A stretch of DNA of 64,000 bases from Mycolicibacterium tusciae JS617 (GTDB taxonomy: Bacteria > Actinomycetota > Actinomycetes > Mycobacteriales > Mycobacteriaceae): positions 2,728,001 through 2,792,000 of the forward strand of contig NZ_KI912270.1 of the NCBI RefSeq assembly GCF_000243415.2, written 5' to 3'. Made by a program: the position numbers and the translations under genes. Below are positions 30,056 through 39,870 of the stretch, piece by piece (position 1 is the first letter of the stretch; each line of letters begins with the position of its first letter). The notes under the pieces are model-generated. The model made no database searches. It saw only the letters and a list, made by a program, of their open reading frames with translations, and was not told where the DNA came from.

Positions 30056-31319
30056 GCGCGAGCCCGCCTTCGAACGGCCGGTAGCCGAACGCGGGCGGTG
30101 CGACGTAACCCGTGTCTTGAAGCGGCGTGCGCACCTCGGCGACCGTCGGTCCGATCTGCGCAGCGATCGGGGCAAGGGCATCGAGATCGAAGCGGTACAG
30201 GCGACCCGCATTGCCGCCGAGGATTTTTCGGCAGTTGTCCTCGGACTGGTCGTGTAGCGCCCACCGGATGGCCAGCTTGGAATGTGGCGCAAAGCCTTCC
30301 TCGTGGGGATAGTCGCTGCCCCACATGATGTGATCGGCGCCCAGGTAGTCGATCATCGACTTCTCGTACGGTGTGAGTTCAGAAGCCAGGTAGCAGTTGC
30401 GCTTCGCATACTCGCTCGGCGACAGGGTGAGTTCGTCGATCGAGGAACCGCCGAACATGCCGTACGTGCGGTTGCCCGCTTCGGTTTTCATGCTGGGCAC
30501 CATGACGTCGAGCAGCATCATCTGGTCTTGCAGCCACATGGTGCCCTGCTCGGTCGGCACGAAGCGCAACGTCGGGTGACGCTCGAACACCCCGGCGAGA
30601 ATGAGATGGTTGACGGTGCGTTGCGCCCACAGCGCCATCTCGGTCACCAACACGGCGTTCGAAGCCGGTTGATCCATCGGCATCACCGGGCTGCCCGCGC
30701 CCGCATGCTGAACCAGTGTCAGATCGAGCTCCGTGCATAGCGCCCAGATCGGTTCGTAGCGGGTGTGAAAGAGCGGGGCGACATTCGGATCGCCCGGTGA
30801 GACTGCGGGCAGTAGCACGCCGCCGAAGCACTTCTGCTTTGCACCCCAACGGATCTCGTCGAGGGCCAGGTCGATGTCGTTCGGAAAAATCTGGATCAGA
30901 CCACGGCGCCGATCCGGTGCCAGCGCGCAGAAATCGACCTGCCACCGATTGTGGGACTGCACCCCCGCCCATCGATGTTCGAACTCCTCACGGGTCTTCG
31001 GAAGGCTGATCGTGATGTTCGGGCTGGTCGGAAAGAACGGCGGCACGGTGTTGGGCAACAGCACTTCGGCAGCCACCCCGTCGGCGTCCATTTCCGCCAT
31101 CCGCAGTTCGTGGTCCCAGTTGCGCTTCGCGGTCGCGATGATCAGATCGTCGAACGGGCTGACATAGGTCTTCGCCCAGGCGTCGAAATCATCGTGCAGG
31201 CGCGTCGGCAAGTATTTCTTGTAGTCGTAAAGGTCTGCGCCCGCGTGTGTATCCGTCGAAATGACGACATAGCGGTCAATCGTGTCCCAGGTGGCTGCCA
31301 TCTGTTGATCATGCTCCAT
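30027..31319 (-). CDS. amidohydrolase_2 family metal-dependent hydrolase
   Basis: This roughly 430-residue TIM-barrel protein belongs to the amidohydrolase_2 (ACMSD-like) family. It has an early VISTDTHAG in place of the DxHxH strand motif, a central LVQHAGAGSP and a late GADHIMWGSDYPHEEG with the conserved aspartate. Such proteins are metal-dependent hydrolases or decarboxylases of cyclic or aromatic acids; several mycobacterial copies are uncharacterised. Starts at 31319 and 31301 (MAATWDTIDRY) are both possible. The 3' end overlaps the GNAT gene tail-to-tail. Confidence 0.82.
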   Translation of the reverse strand: MEHDQQMAATWDTIDRYVVISTDTHAGADLYDYKKYLPTRLHDDFDAWAKTYVSPFDDLIIATAKRNWDHELRMAEMDADGVAAEVLLPNTVPPFFPTSPNITISLPKTREEFEHRWAGVQSHNRWQVDFCALAPDRRRGLIQIFPNDIDLALDEIRWGAKQKCFGGVLLPAVSPGDPNVAPLFHTRYEPIWALCTELDLTLVQHAGAGSPVMPMDQPASNAVLVTEMALWAQRTVNHLILAGVFERHPTLRFVPTEQGTMWLQDQMMLLDVMVPSMKTEAGNRTYGMFGGSSIDELTLSPSEYAKRNCYLASELTPYEKSMIDYLGADHIMWGSDYPHEEGFAPHSKLAIRWALHDQSEDNCRKILGGNAGRLYRFDLDALAPIAAQIGPTVAEVRTPLQDTGYVAPPAFGYRPFEGGLALKRLAPARA

Positions 31320-31365
31320 CCGCCCGTCTACGGCGTCTGAACAGAGCCAAGACTCTCACCGGCCG

Positions 31366-32265
31366 TCACGTTGTCGGTGGGCCACCATGGAGCCCGATGC
31401 GGGCTCCCCACACTACCGACTCGACCGCCAGATTCACGCGACGTCCCGTACCGCCATCGCTATCACTGGGTGTCACCCATTCGACGGCGGCCTTCCCCGA
31501 GACATGCAGCGTCGTGCCCGTGTCGAAATCGATGAACAGCAACGCGGCGCTCGGATCCACGGCGAGATTGCCGAAACTGTTGAACATGTTGTTGCCCGGA
31601 TAGTCCGGCCACCACAACACATCGCCGTCGACATGGACGAATCCGGGTGGGCCGCCCCGATGAGATGCGTCCGCGCCGCGAGTCGGATGGATGGTGCCGA
31701 GAAAGAAGGTGTCGGCATTCGCAATAAGCCGTTCGTGCTCGGCGCTCAGCGTCGACGAACGTTCGACAGGCCGCGGGGAGCTGTCCACGTGTTCGAGACG
31801 GCGCGGATGAATGTACTTGGGACAGTTGCCGTACGCCTGGTCGACCGAGATCTGCATACCGGCCGAACCCAGGGAGTCGACATGGGTGAGGATGCCGTTG
31901 ACCCGCACCCTGCGGCGGGTTGAGAACTCGATGGCGAGCAGGCCGACCGGCTGATCAGCAACGAGGTCTCCCAACGGATCGCCGGGGCCCGGCAGGGCGC
32001 GGACCCGCAGTTCGCGGTCGCGGGCTTGGAGAAATCCGGGTGTCGAGAACAGCGGCGACGTCCAGAGTCGGCCGTCCGCGTCGCGGGCCGTGAGCACTGC
32101 GAAGTCACGGGCCGCAAGGAAGGCGCTCATTCCGCCGTTCAAATCCGGCGTGGCCAGCATGGCACCGCCGAGGCGGGCGGCCTGCGCGCGGACGCCGGCA
32201 CGGTCCTGAACCGCGAGTTCTCCGTCGTGGAACCCTGTCTGTGCCGTCATGTCACTAGCCAGCAT
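31366..32265 (-). CDS. pyridoxamine 5'-phosphate oxidase-fold protein
   Basis: This 299-residue protein carries the split-barrel flavin/F420-binding fold seen in PPOX-like proteins. Segments supporting this are FLAARDFAVLTARDADGRLWTSPLFS, EYSTRR-type strands (AIEFSTRRRVRVNGIL), QAYGNCPKYIHPR and GNLAVDPSAALLFIDFDTGTTLHVSGKA. The QAYGNCPKYI motif is typical of a subgroup annotated as pyridoxamine 5'-phosphate oxidase family. The true cofactor (FMN, F420 or heme) cannot be told from the sequence. A start at 32250 is an alternative. Confidence 0.8.
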   Translation of the reverse strand: MLASDMTAQTGFHDGELAVQDRAGVRAQAARLGGAMLATPDLNGGMSAFLAARDFAVLTARDADGRLWTSPLFSTPGFLQARDRELRVRALPGPGDPLGDLVADQPVGLLAIEFSTRRRVRVNGILTHVDSLGSAGMQISVDQAYGNCPKYIHPRRLEHVDSSPRPVERSSTLSAEHERLIANADTFFLGTIHPTRGADASHRGGPPGFVHVDGDVLWWPDYPGNNMFNSFGNLAVDPSAALLFIDFDTGTTLHVSGKAAVEWVTPSDSDGGTGRRVNLAVESVVWGARIGLHGGPPTT

Positions 32266-32292
32266 GCAGCTCTCAACAGCATTGTGCGGGCG

Positions 32293-32856
32293 TTATTCCC
32301 CGTGGAGGTTCAGGCCATGCGCTACGGCGTAGGCGATCGCCTGGTCGACGTCGATCTTGGCGCCGCGCAGCGTGGCGGTGGTCCAGAACGTCGCGTCGGT
32401 GCGTGCGCCGCGCAGGTCGGCCTCGTCGAGGCGAGTCTTCTGCAGTCGCGCTCCACGCAGGTCGGCACCGCGCAACACCGCCTTACGCAGGTCGGTTTCG
32501 ACGAGGCTGGCTTCACGCAACCGGCATCCGGACAGGTCGACGTTCTTCAGGTCACAGCCGCCGAGGACGGCGAGCGTCAGATCGACCTCGACCAGTTTCA
32601 GCGGTCGCATTCGGCATTCGGTGAACACCGATCCGAGCATGCTGCATTGCGCAAATGTGCTGTGGTGCAGCGTGGCCCGCTCGAATCGGCAGTTCCGGAA
32701 GGCCGAGCCGACGTGCTCGGACTCGGCGAGATCGACACCGCGGAAGTCGCACTCGTCGAACACCACCCGCTCGGTACGCAGTCGACTGAGATCATCGTCG
32801 CGGAAGTCGTGTGCGACGAACTCCCTCTCGATCCAGACTTCTTCGTCGTTGTCCAC
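32293..32856 (-). CDS. mfpA: pentapeptide repeat protein MfpA-like
   Basis: This 187-residue pentapeptide-repeat protein forms a right-handed quadrilateral beta-helix. Repeats of the A(D/N)Lxx type run through the protein, for example CDLKNVDLSGCRLREASLVETDLRKAVLRGADLRGA. The length matches mycobacterial MfpA (about 183-192 residues), which mimics B-form DNA, binds DNA gyrase and lowers fluoroquinolone susceptibility. It is the last gene of the conservon operon, 4 bp after the GTPase gene, exactly as in M. tuberculosis (Rv3361c after Rv3362c-3365c). Confidence 0.9.
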   Translation of the reverse strand: MDNDEEVWIEREFVAHDFRDDDLSRLRTERVVFDECDFRGVDLAESEHVGSAFRNCRFERATLHHSTFAQCSMLGSVFTECRMRPLKLVEVDLTLAVLGGCDLKNVDLSGCRLREASLVETDLRKAVLRGADLRGARLQKTRLDEADLRGARTDATFWTTATLRGAKIDVDQAIAYAVAHGLNLHGE

Positions 32857-32860
32857 CGAC

Positions 32861-33472
32861 TCAGCCGGGAAGCGAGGTCAGGACGTCGAGCGCATACTCG
32901 GTGACCTCGATCAATGCCGCCCGGCCCGAGTGGGGGTCACGGGCGTCGACCGACACCACCGGTATGTGATCCGAAAGTGCCAACGCCTTGCGCACCGCGT
33001 GGGTGGAATACTTTGGCGCTCCGTCGAATTCGTTGACCGCAATCAGGAAGGGCAGACCGCGCGCTTCGAAGAAGTCGACCGCGGCAAAGCTGTCCTGCAG
33101 GCGGCGGACGTCGACCAGAATGACCGCTCCGATGGCGCCGCGGATGAGGTCATCCCACATGAACCAGAACCTGCGCTGGCCGGGTGTGCCGAACAGGTAA
33201 AGCACCAAGTCCTCGTCGAGGGTGATGCGACCGAAGTCCATGGCCACTGTCGTGGTGGTCTTCGACGGGGTCGCCTCCAGTCCGTCGACGCCTTTGGATG
33301 CGTTGGTCACCAACGCCTCGGTCCGCAGCGGCATGATTTCGGAGACCGCGCCCACGAACGTCGTCTTGCCCGCTCCGAATCCACCGGATATGACGATCTT
33401 CGTCGAGGCGGCGGCCCGCCTCGCCGAGGGGTCCGTCGAGGCATGCCGCCGCTCAGAGTGCCCTGAGGCCAC
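32861..33472 (-). CDS. conservon GTPase (CvnD-like)
   Basis: This 203-residue small GTP-binding protein has a P-loop GGFGAGKTT near residue 30, a switch II-like FGTPGQRRFWFMW and an NEFD base-recognition motif (AVNEFDGAP). It is the ATP/GTP-binding member of the actinobacterial conservon. In M. smegmatis and M. tuberculosis this partner (called MfpB) interacts with MfpA and affects quinolone susceptibility. It overlaps the DUF742 gene by 20 bp upstream and lies 4 bp before mfpA. Confidence 0.9.
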   Translation of the reverse strand: MASGHSERRHASTDPSARRAAASTKIVISGGFGAGKTTFVGAVSEIMPLRTEALVTNASKGVDGLEATPSKTTTTVAMDFGRITLDEDLVLYLFGTPGQRRFWFMWDDLIRGAIGAVILVDVRRLQDSFAAVDFFEARGLPFLIAVNEFDGAPKYSTHAVRKALALSDHIPVVSVDARDPHSGRAALIEVTEYALDVLTSLPG

Positions 33473-33884
33473 GCAGCGTCCTTCCTATGAGTTCTCGTCG
33501 CTCTTCGTTGCTGACCGAATCGCCGAGTGTGGTGTGCACCTGGAGATAACCCTGCGTCACGAGATCACCGATCAGTACCCGCGCCACGCCGAGCGGTAGG
33601 GCCAATCCCGCGGCGATCTCGGCGACGGACGGCAGATCGGCACTCATCGTCAGGATCTGGCCGCGTACATCGTTTCCCGGCCACCGCGGCGGCTTCGCCG
33701 TTGCGGGCTTACCGATCGGCGCCTCCAACGGCAGATGAAACCGCGCCTCGGTGCGGCCTGCGGTCAGCGTGTACGGGCGGACCAGACTCGGTTCGCCCGC
33801 GACCTCCCGCTCCCATAGCGGTCCCCCGGTCGTCCCCTGCGCTACGCGCGGGGGCCCATCGCTCCTGCCCTCCGGATGGTCCAC
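33453..33884 (-). CDS. DUF742 protein (conservon CvnC-like)
   Basis: This protein of about 143 residues belongs to the DUF742 family. The core SLVRPYTLTAGRTEARFHLPLEA and the winged-helix-like C-terminal half (ADLPSVAEIAAGLALPLGVARVLIGDLVTQGYLQV) are typical. It probably bridges the sensor kinase/roadblock pair and the GTPase. GTG 33884 is chosen because it lies just after the roadblock stop and gives the usual short N-terminus; the longer frame to 33989 lies inside the roadblock gene. An RVAQGTTGGPLWERE segment is inserted before the conserved core. Confidence 0.82.
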   Translation of the reverse strand: MDHPEGRSDGPPRVAQGTTGGPLWEREVAGEPSLVRPYTLTAGRTEARFHLPLEAPIGKPATAKPPRWPGNDVRGQILTMSADLPSVAEIAAGLALPLGVARVLIGDLVTQGYLQVHTTLGDSVSNEERRELIGRTLRGLRAL

Positions 33885-33891
33885 TGGCCGC

Positions 33892-34311
33892 TCACAGATG
33901 CTGTGGTGCGCGCCGCCGTGACGACTGGACCACGGTGCCCACACGTTCCACCAGAATCGCCATTTCGTAACCGATTTGGCCGATGTCACAGTTGCGCGAT
34001 GCGAGCGTTGCGAGGTTCGAACCGTCGCCGACCCGCATCAACAGCAGATAGCCGTTCTCCATCTCGACGACCGACTGCATGACGTATCCGCCGTCGAACA
34101 GTTGCGCGGCGCCGGTCGACAGGCTGGCCAGCCCGGAAGCGACCGCGGCCAGTTGGTCAGCGCGTTCCACCGGAATGTGCTCACTGGACGCCATCAGGAG
34201 CCCGTCGGCCGACACCAGCACGGCGTGGGTGACTCCGGATACCTCGTTGGCGAACTTGGAGACCAGCCAGTCGAGCGAATCACGCTGCGTCGATCGTGGC
34301 GGGTGGTTCAT
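33892..34311 (-). CDS. roadblock/LC7 protein (conservon CvnB-like)
   Basis: This 139-residue roadblock/LC7-fold protein contains [32 protein letters not shown] and [27 protein letters not shown] segments. In conservons this subunit acts with the small GTPase as a likely GTPase regulator or as an adaptor for the membrane sensor. Its start overlaps the sensor kinase stop by 4 nt, indicating translational coupling. The orthologue in M. tuberculosis is Rv3364c. Confidence 0.9.
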   Translation of the reverse strand: MNHPPRSTQRDSLDWLVSKFANEVSGVTHAVLVSADGLLMASSEHIPVERADQLAAVASGLASLSTGAAQLFDGGYVMQSVVEMENGYLLLMRVGDGSNLATLASRNCDIGQIGYEMAILVERVGTVVQSSRRRAPQHL

Positions 34312-37196
34312 TGGTTATCTGTTCCTCTGGTCTCTCGCCCGTGCGAGCGGCCCGCGTGAACGCCACCGAAATGGCTGCTGATACTCGCGCGGACAGCATC
34401 GGGATCGCGCGGCGGGTGGGGAGCTCCGCCTTCCGATGATGCGTCCGACTCCGGGGAGCCGAACTCAGCCGCCGATGCTACCTCTTCGTTGTCGTCAGCG
34501 TTGCGGTGAGCGCCGGTGCTGCGGTGGAGCCCAGCCTTGCTACCTGCAGATTCAGCCGCGCCGGGAACCAGTCGGGCGCCGGGTTCGCGCACCGGCAGAC
34601 CTTCCTCGGTGCGCTGCTGAACAGGGGCTTCCTCGGCCGCCTCCGCTGCGGACCAGCCGCTGTCCCACACCGATTCCCAGTTCAGATCCGCACTGTTGGC
34701 CAAGTCGCTCGGATCGACCAGCCACTCGGAGAGCATCTTCTGGTAGATGGCGTCGTCAGAGCCCGCGGTGGCCGACGGCTCGGGCTGGGCCGAAACCTCG
34801 GGCTGGAACTGCCGCTCCTGCGGTTCGAACGCAGGATCAGACTCTTGGCCCGCGGCCTGCTGTCGGGCCGCAAAGAAGCCCGACGTGTCGGTCGGCCGGT
34901 CGGCGGGTGCCGCTGGTGCGCCCCTGTCGGGCGTCTGCGCCGGCATGGAATCCGCCGGCCAGTCGTCCTCCGGCCAGACGTCCTCCTGCTGGTTTTGCTG
35001 CGCGGCCGCAGCCGGCGCCAACGAGGCGGGAACGTCGGATATCCCACTGGCGCCGGGATGGCGTTGCGGCAACAACGCGACCGGTACCTCGGAGTGGCCG
35101 TTGCGATGCTGCGGGGCTTCGTATTCACCAGAGTCGTATTCACCAGAGTCGTACTCACCCCAGCTGTCGCCGTGATCTTCGTCGAGTGCAAGAGCGGTCG
35201 ATATGCCCGCGTGCGCATCGGCGGCGTACTCGGGTTCACCGAACTGATGGGGCGCATCCGCACCGCCGAGCAGTTCGGTGGGCACGTAAACCCCTGCAGT
35301 GGTGCCCGAATTCGGTTCGCCGGCAATCGTGCTGCGCAACCTGACCACCAGGCCGTGCTGCGATGCGAGGCGACCGACCACGAACAGACCCATGTGTCGC
35401 GCGGTGTAGGGGGTGACCTCGCCGCCGGATTGCAGACGCGTATTGGCGACGCGCAGATCCGAATCAGTCATGCCAAGTCCGATGTCGCTGACCTCGATGA
35501 CGAGGCCGCCCTTACCGGTGTGCACCGCAGACACCCGCACCTGTGAGATCGGCGGCGAGTGACGCAGCGCGTTGTCGAGCAGCTCGGCGAGCAGATGAAC
35601 CAGATCGCCCGCGACGGAGCCGGCGACCTCGCTGTCGGGGACCGTCGCGGTGACCACCCGCGTGTAGTCCTCGACCTCGGAGGCCGCCGCGTTGATGACT
35701 GCCGAAACGGGCACCGGCTCCGCCTGCTCGCGAGGTACTTTCGCGCCGGCGAGCACCAGCAGGTTGGCGCCGTTGCGGCGCATCCGGGCGGCCAGGTGAT
35801 CGAGGCGGAAAAGGCTCTCCAGTCGCTCCGGGTCCTCCTCGTTGCGCTCGAGCCGGTCGATGAGCGACAGCTGCTGGTCGACCAGTGAGCGACTGCGGCG
35901 TGAAAGCGTCTCGAACATGTCGCCCACCTGCAACTGCAGCCGCGACTGCTCGCCGGCCAGCAGCACCGCCTGCTCGTGCAGCTCGTCGACGGCGTGCGCG
36001 ACCTGCCCCACCTCTTCGGAGGTGTGCACCGGAATTGGATCGATCGGCCCCGGATCCCCACCCGCACGCACGAGCTCGATTTCGCGGGCCAGATCGTCGT
36101 GGGCGACCCGCAGCGCAGCGTCCCGCAGTCGGCGCAGAGGCCGCACGAGCGATAGGGCCACCACGATGACCACGATGAGTGCCAGCAGCATCGCGCCACC
36201 GACGACCGCCGCGTCGCGGATGGCGGCCGTGCGCTGCACGGCGGCCCGCTCCTGCACTGTGGAGGTCACCGACGCCGTCGTGTCGGTGATGATCTGGCCG
36301 GCGATCTGATCGGTGATCGCTTCGGACGCCCGCAGCTCCGGGTTGTTGACCAGGACGGCTGCCGGATCCGACATGATCGCCAACCGCTTGACCATCTCGC
36401 CTTGCAGCTGCTGGGCTTCGGCCGAGCCGACGCCGAGCACCTGGCTCATCCCGAACAGCGTCGAGGGCTCCGTACCGGCCAACGCGAACATTCTGGTCCG
36501 CAGCTCGGGTTCGGGCAGTTCACCGCCGAGATTCACCAACAGCTGCTGCATCGTCATCTGGCCACGGGCACCGACGGCACGGGACAGCCCGAGGGTTGCG
36601 GCCGTGATCCGCTCATCGTCGACGCGCACCGAACCGTTGATGGCGTCCTCGGCGGTCAGCAGAATCGGCGCGTAGGTGGTGATGCGCTCGAACAGGTTGA
36701 TGTTGTTGGAGGTGACCTTGTCCATCAGCGCCTGGCCGTCGGCGATCATGCTCGAGACGCCCTTGCTGACGTCGTCCGCGTTGTCAGTTTCGGATAGCCG
36801 GCGCTGCAATTCCTGCCTGCTGGAATCGAACTCGGTAAGCGCGGACTGTGGATCGGCTCCGGTGGAACTCGCCAACATTGCACCGTCGAGTGCGGCCATG
36901 TAGTTCACGATCGCCGGCACCATTTCGGTGCGGTCGGCGGCGCGACGCAAATCTGAGGCGTCGGTGACGCTGCTGTAGATGCGCAGGCCGCCAAACACGC
37001 CGGCGAGTACGACTGGCACCAAAACGATCGCGAACACTTTCCAGCGAACCGGCCAATTGGACACTGACAATCGGCTCGGCCGCTTGGGTGGCGGCGCGGC
37101 TTTGGACTCGAAATTGGCAACCGCGTCGCCGGACGGCGTGAGCTGCGAAAAGGCACTCATCGGCGGCTGTCTGCGTTTTCGGCCGCGTGCCGGCAT
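34308..37196 (-). CDS. NIT-domain sensor histidine kinase-like protein (conservon CvnA-like)
   Basis: This 962-residue membrane sensor is the first gene of the conservon operon. A first membrane helix ([18 protein letters not shown], about residue 55) is followed by a large extracytoplasmic nitrate/nitrite-sensing-like helical domain, a second helix ([19 protein letters not shown]) near 345 and a HAMP segment. A GHKL-type ATPase domain follows, with an N-box [14 protein letters not shown]. About 300 C-terminal residues are low-complexity, acidic and Pro/Gln rich, with a 15-bp repeat coding GEYDS. Such kinases usually have no cognate response regulator and signal through the roadblock/GTPase proteins encoded next to them. 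Start 37160 is an alternative. Confidence 0.88.
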   Translation of the reverse strand: MPARGRKRRQPPMSAFSQLTPSGDAVANFESKAAPPPKRPSRLSVSNWPVRWKVFAIVLVPVVLAGVFGGLRIYSSVTDASDLRRAADRTEMVPAIVNYMAALDGAMLASSTGADPQSALTEFDSSRQELQRRLSETDNADDVSKGVSSMIADGQALMDKVTSNNINLFERITTYAPILLTAEDAINGSVRVDDERITAATLGLSRAVGARGQMTMQQLLVNLGGELPEPELRTRMFALAGTEPSTLFGMSQVLGVGSAEAQQLQGEMVKRLAIMSDPAAVLVNNPELRASEAITDQIAGQIITDTTASVTSTVQERAAVQRTAAIRDAAVVGGAMLLALIVVIVVALSLVRPLRRLRDAALRVAHDDLAREIELVRAGGDPGPIDPIPVHTSEEVGQVAHAVDELHEQAVLLAGEQSRLQLQVGDMFETLSRRSRSLVDQQLSLIDRLERNEEDPERLESLFRLDHLAARMRRNGANLLVLAGAKVPREQAEPVPVSAVINAAASEVEDYTRVVTATVPDSEVAGSVAGDLVHLLAELLDNALRHSPPISQVRVSAVHTGKGGLVIEVSDIGLGMTDSDLRVANTRLQSGGEVTPYTARHMGLFVVGRLASQHGLVVRLRSTIAGEPNSGTTAGVYVPTELLGGADAPHQFGEPEYAADAHAGISTALALDEDHGDSWGEYDSGEYDSGEYEAPQHRNGHSEVPVALLPQRHPGASGISDVPASLAPAAAAQQNQQEDVWPEDDWPADSMPAQTPDRGAPAAPADRPTDTSGFFAARQQAAGQESDPAFEPQERQFQPEVSAQPEPSATAGSDDAIYQKMLSEWLVDPSDLANSADLNWESVWDSGWSAAEAAEEAPVQQRTEEGLPVREPGARLVPGAAESAGSKAGLHRSTGAHRNADDNEEVASAAEFGSPESDASSEGGAPHPPRDPDAVRASISSHFGGVHAGRSHGRETRGTDNQ
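35121..35159. repeat. 15-bp tandem repeat in the sensor kinase gene
   Basis: The unit GTATTCACCAGAGTC occurs twice perfectly (35121-35135, 35136-35150) with a partial third copy. On the coding strand it encodes GEYDS repeats in the disordered cytoplasmic tail of the sensor kinase. The unit is in frame, so copy-number change would alter only tail length. Confidence 0.85.
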
Positions 37197-37413
37197 ATCA
37201 ATTTTGGAGGGTGGTTCATATGCTTCCTGCTATTCGCCCGCATCGTCGGGCTGGCGGTGCGCCTGGCAATTGATCGAGTATGCCAGTCGTCACGTGCTGA
37301 CTCCACAATTCTTACTGAACAGACAGAGTTCATAACGCCAGCTTCGAGTCGCATTGTGGTAACGGAGCAAACACGTTTTGGACTGTCGGCCCCACCGAGG
37401 CAATGATCTACGA

Positions 37414-37878
37414 ATGTTCCGCGTGCTGTTCTTCTCGCCGCGTATCGCGCCCAACACCGGTAATGCGATCCGAATGGTCGCCGGGACCGGCTGCGAATTG
37501 CATCTCGTCGAGCCGCTCGGATTCGATTTGTCCGAACCCAAGCTACGCCGCGCCGGCCTGGACTACCACGACCTGGCGTCAGTCACCGTGCACCGCGACC
37601 TGGACGCAGCATGGGAGGCCATGGCACCGCAGCGCGTGTATGCGTTCACCGCCCATGCCAGCGCGCGGTTCGATGACGTCAGGTATGAGCCGGGCGACGT
37701 GGTCATGTTCGGACCCGAACCGACCGGTCTCGACGCGGCGACGCTGGCCGACCCCCACATCACCGCGCAGCTGCGCATCCCGATGCTCGCCGGTAGGCGG
37801 TCGCTGAATCTTTCGAATGCCGCCGCGGTCGTCGTCTACGAAGCGTGGCGGCAGCACGGGTTCGACGGCGCTGTCTGA
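37414..37878 (+). CDS. trmL: tRNA (cytidine(34)-2'-O)-methyltransferase
   Basis: This 154-residue SPOUT methyltransferase is expected to methylate the ribose of the wobble base C34/cmnm5U34 in tRNA-Leu. Family segments are FFSPRIAPNTGNAIRM at the N-terminus, HLVEPLGFDLSEPKLRRAGLDY, and the SAM-binding knot FGPEPTGLD ... IPMLAGRRSLNLSNAAAVVVYE. The ATG at 37414 is chosen because the conserved N-terminus begins there; an upstream start at 37378 adds 12 unlikely residues. Orthologues are often labelled SpoU (Rv3366). It is divergent from the conservon operon. Confidence 0.92.
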   Translation: MFRVLFFSPRIAPNTGNAIRMVAGTGCELHLVEPLGFDLSEPKLRRAGLDYHDLASVTVHRDLDAAWEAMAPQRVYAFTAHASARFDDVRYEPGDVVMFGPEPTGLDAATLADPHITAQLRIPMLAGRRSLNLSNAAAVVVYEAWRQHGFDGAV

Positions 37879-37883
37879 TCAGC

Positions 37884-38522
37884 TCACCACGAGTTCCAGT
37901 GTGTGAACTGTTCGGCGGGTAGCCGATTGGCACGACGGAAGTCGGTGCCCTTGGTGTAAGCGATCGGGAACAGGCCGCCCTGCCGGTATTGGTCGAACGG
38001 AATGCCGAGGACTTCTGCGGCCAGCTGCTCGCCCTTGCCCACGAGGTGCAGCGTCGTCCACGCCGAGCCCAGACCGCGCGAGCGCAGCGCCAGCATGTAA
38101 CTCCACACTGCCGGCAGGAGTGAGCCCCAGAAACCGGCGCTGCCCGCTACCGCATCGTCGGGACTGCCCGCCAGGCACGGGATCATCATCACCGGCACCT
38201 CGTGGAAGTGCTCGCTGAGGTACATCGCGGAGCTCATCACGCCCCCGACCTGGTCGTCGCGGATGTCGCCATGCGTCGGCCGCTCCCGGTCGAGATACCG
38301 CGTGGCGTTGTGGCGGTAGATGTCGGCGAGCGCCTTCTTCTTCTCGGGGTCGTCGACGAAGATCCACTGCCACCCCTGGGTGTTGGACCCCGTCGGCGCT
38401 TGAAGCGCTAGCTCGAGACATTCCATCAGCACTTCGCGCGGGACCGGCTTCTCCAGGTCCAGTCGCTTGCGCACCGAGCGCGTGGTGGTCAGGACTTCGT
38501 CGACGGACAAGTTCAGGGTCAT
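37884..38522 (-). CDS. nitroreductase family protein
   Basis: This 212-residue FMN-dependent nitroreductase-fold protein has an N-terminal RSVRKRLDLEKPVP and the cofactor-contacting APTGSNTQGWQWIFV. The C-terminal AAEVLGIPFDQYRQGGLFPIAYTKG is also typical. The orthologue in M. tuberculosis is Rv3368c. The substrate is not known; such enzymes reduce nitro compounds, quinones or flavins with NAD(P)H. A TANNNT element ends 6 nt before the ATG, so the mRNA may be leaderless. Confidence 0.88.
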   Translation of the reverse strand: MTLNLSVDEVLTTTRSVRKRLDLEKPVPREVLMECLELALQAPTGSNTQGWQWIFVDDPEKKKALADIYRHNATRYLDRERPTHGDIRDDQVGGVMSSAMYLSEHFHEVPVMMIPCLAGSPDDAVAGSAGFWGSLLPAVWSYMLALRSRGLGSAWTTLHLVGKGEQLAAEVLGIPFDQYRQGGLFPIAYTKGTDFRRANRLPAEQFTHWNSW

Positions 38523-38528
38523 ATTCGG

Positions 38529-38534
38529 AGACTA
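38529..38534 (-). promoter_or_regulatory. probable -10 element of a leaderless nitroreductase promoter
   Basis: On the minus strand, TAGTCT is followed by CCGAAT and then the ATG at 38522. A TANNNT hexamer six nucleotides before the start codon is the arrangement of leaderless mycobacterial promoters. No -35 element is obvious. Confidence 0.45.
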
Positions 38535-38679
38535 CATTCGGGTGCATGGCGCTCGACTTCACGTGATTGACCACGGTGGCCAAATCCGGCCACCTGATCG
38601 TCGTTCGCCGGCGAGGCCACCTTTGATGTCGAGAACGCGGATCCGTTGCGGGACGAGCGATATCCGCGAAGTACGAGGG

Positions 38680-39819
38680 CTAGGTACGCGGGGGCTGCAC
38701 CCGGGCCGGACGCAGGGCGACTGCGCATAGGCCCACGAGTGCGATCGCCACGAACGCCGCACTGGGGCCCACGACATCGATCAGCGATCCAACCGCGGGC
38801 GCTCCCAACGCTTGCCCGGCGGCGATGGTGAAGAACGACAAGCCGACCCCGAACGACGTCCGGTCCGCGTAGAGCCGCACGCACCACAGCAGGAGAAGTC
38901 CCGTCAGACTGATGTAAGCCGCGCCAAACAACGCGGCCGCGACGATGATCATGACAAGGCTCGACGGCACCACGGCCAACATCACCGTTGCCGAGGCCAT
39001 CGCGACCGTTGCCATTACCCAGGCCCAACGCAAGCCGATTCGATCGACAGCGTCACCGGCGAATGCACCGATGATGCCCGCAGCGCCGAGCACAATCCAC
39101 ATCAGCGAGGAGCGCGTCGTGTCCGCACCACCGGCAGTAGTGATCAGGTCGCGACCGAAGGTCCAGACCGCAACGCTGCCAATGCCCATCAGCAAGGAGG
39201 CCGCCAGTAGACCGAGAGTGCCTGGATGCCAGGTTTTTTCGATGTCATCCTTGGCCGGTCGACTCGGCGACTTGGGTACCGCCAGCATCACGCCGATGGT
39301 CACCAACGCGGACACGATCGCGTAGACCGCCCATGCGACGCGCCACTGATCCAAAAGCAGGAGCGCGATCGGCGCGGACCACACCACGCCGATTCCGGTT
39401 CCTCCGTTGACGACCGTCTGGGCGCGGTCTGCGGCACTGCTGGGCACGAACTCTGCGACGGCCGCGGCCAGCGGCGGGGACGCGATCCCGGTGCTGCACC
39501 CGGCGACCAGCACTCCCACGGCGAGAGCCCAGGGTGAGGTTGCCATAGCGACAATTGAAATACCAACTGTCGCAACGACTCCAGCCGCGACAGCCACCCG
39601 CCTCGCACCCAGGCGCTCTGTCAGTAACAGGCTGGCGATGATCGCTGCGCAGTACCCTACATAGCTGCCAGCGCCTATCACTCCGGTGAGCGTAGGTGTG
39701 AGCCCGAAGGTATCGGTGAATACCGGCGCGAACAATCCGTAGGAGAACCGCGCGAACCCGTAGCAGCATGCGATGAGCGCGCAGCCCGCGGCGACAAGGA
39801 GGTACACGGATCGCGTCAC
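38680..39819 (-). CDS. MFS transporter (YbfB/YjiJ-like)
   Basis: This 379-residue major facilitator protein has about 12 membrane helices. The N-terminal GCALIACCYGFARFSYGLFAPVF and SYVGYCAAIIASLLLTERLGARR (the loop 2-3 motif) place it with YbfB/YjiJ-type transporters. The substrate is unknown. It lies downstream of dnaE2's 3' side and upstream of the nitroreductase on the same strand, separated from the latter by a 157-bp gap in which I see no gene. Confidence 0.85.
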   Translation of the reverse strand: MTRSVYLLVAAGCALIACCYGFARFSYGLFAPVFTDTFGLTPTLTGVIGAGSYVGYCAAIIASLLLTERLGARRVAVAAGVVATVGISIVAMATSPWALAVGVLVAGCSTGIASPPLAAAVAEFVPSSAADRAQTVVNGGTGIGVVWSAPIALLLLDQWRVAWAVYAIVSALVTIGVMLAVPKSPSRPAKDDIEKTWHPGTLGLLAASLLMGIGSVAVWTFGRDLITTAGGADTTRSSLMWIVLGAAGIIGAFAGDAVDRIGLRWAWVMATVAMASATVMLAVVPSSLVMIIVAAALFGAAYISLTGLLLLWCVRLYADRTSFGVGLSFFTIAAGQALGAPAVGSLIDVVGPSAAFVAIALVGLCAVALRPARVQPPRT

Positions 39820-39870
39820 TTCCTCAAGGTAGCGGTCAGCGGCCGGGCCAGGTGTTCCGCCTCGCTCCGC

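Noticed and set aside
38523..38679. Possible small gene between the nitroreductase and MFS genes
   Set aside because: Open frames here are Arg-rich shadows continuing into the MFS gene; no ribosome binding site or family signature is visible.
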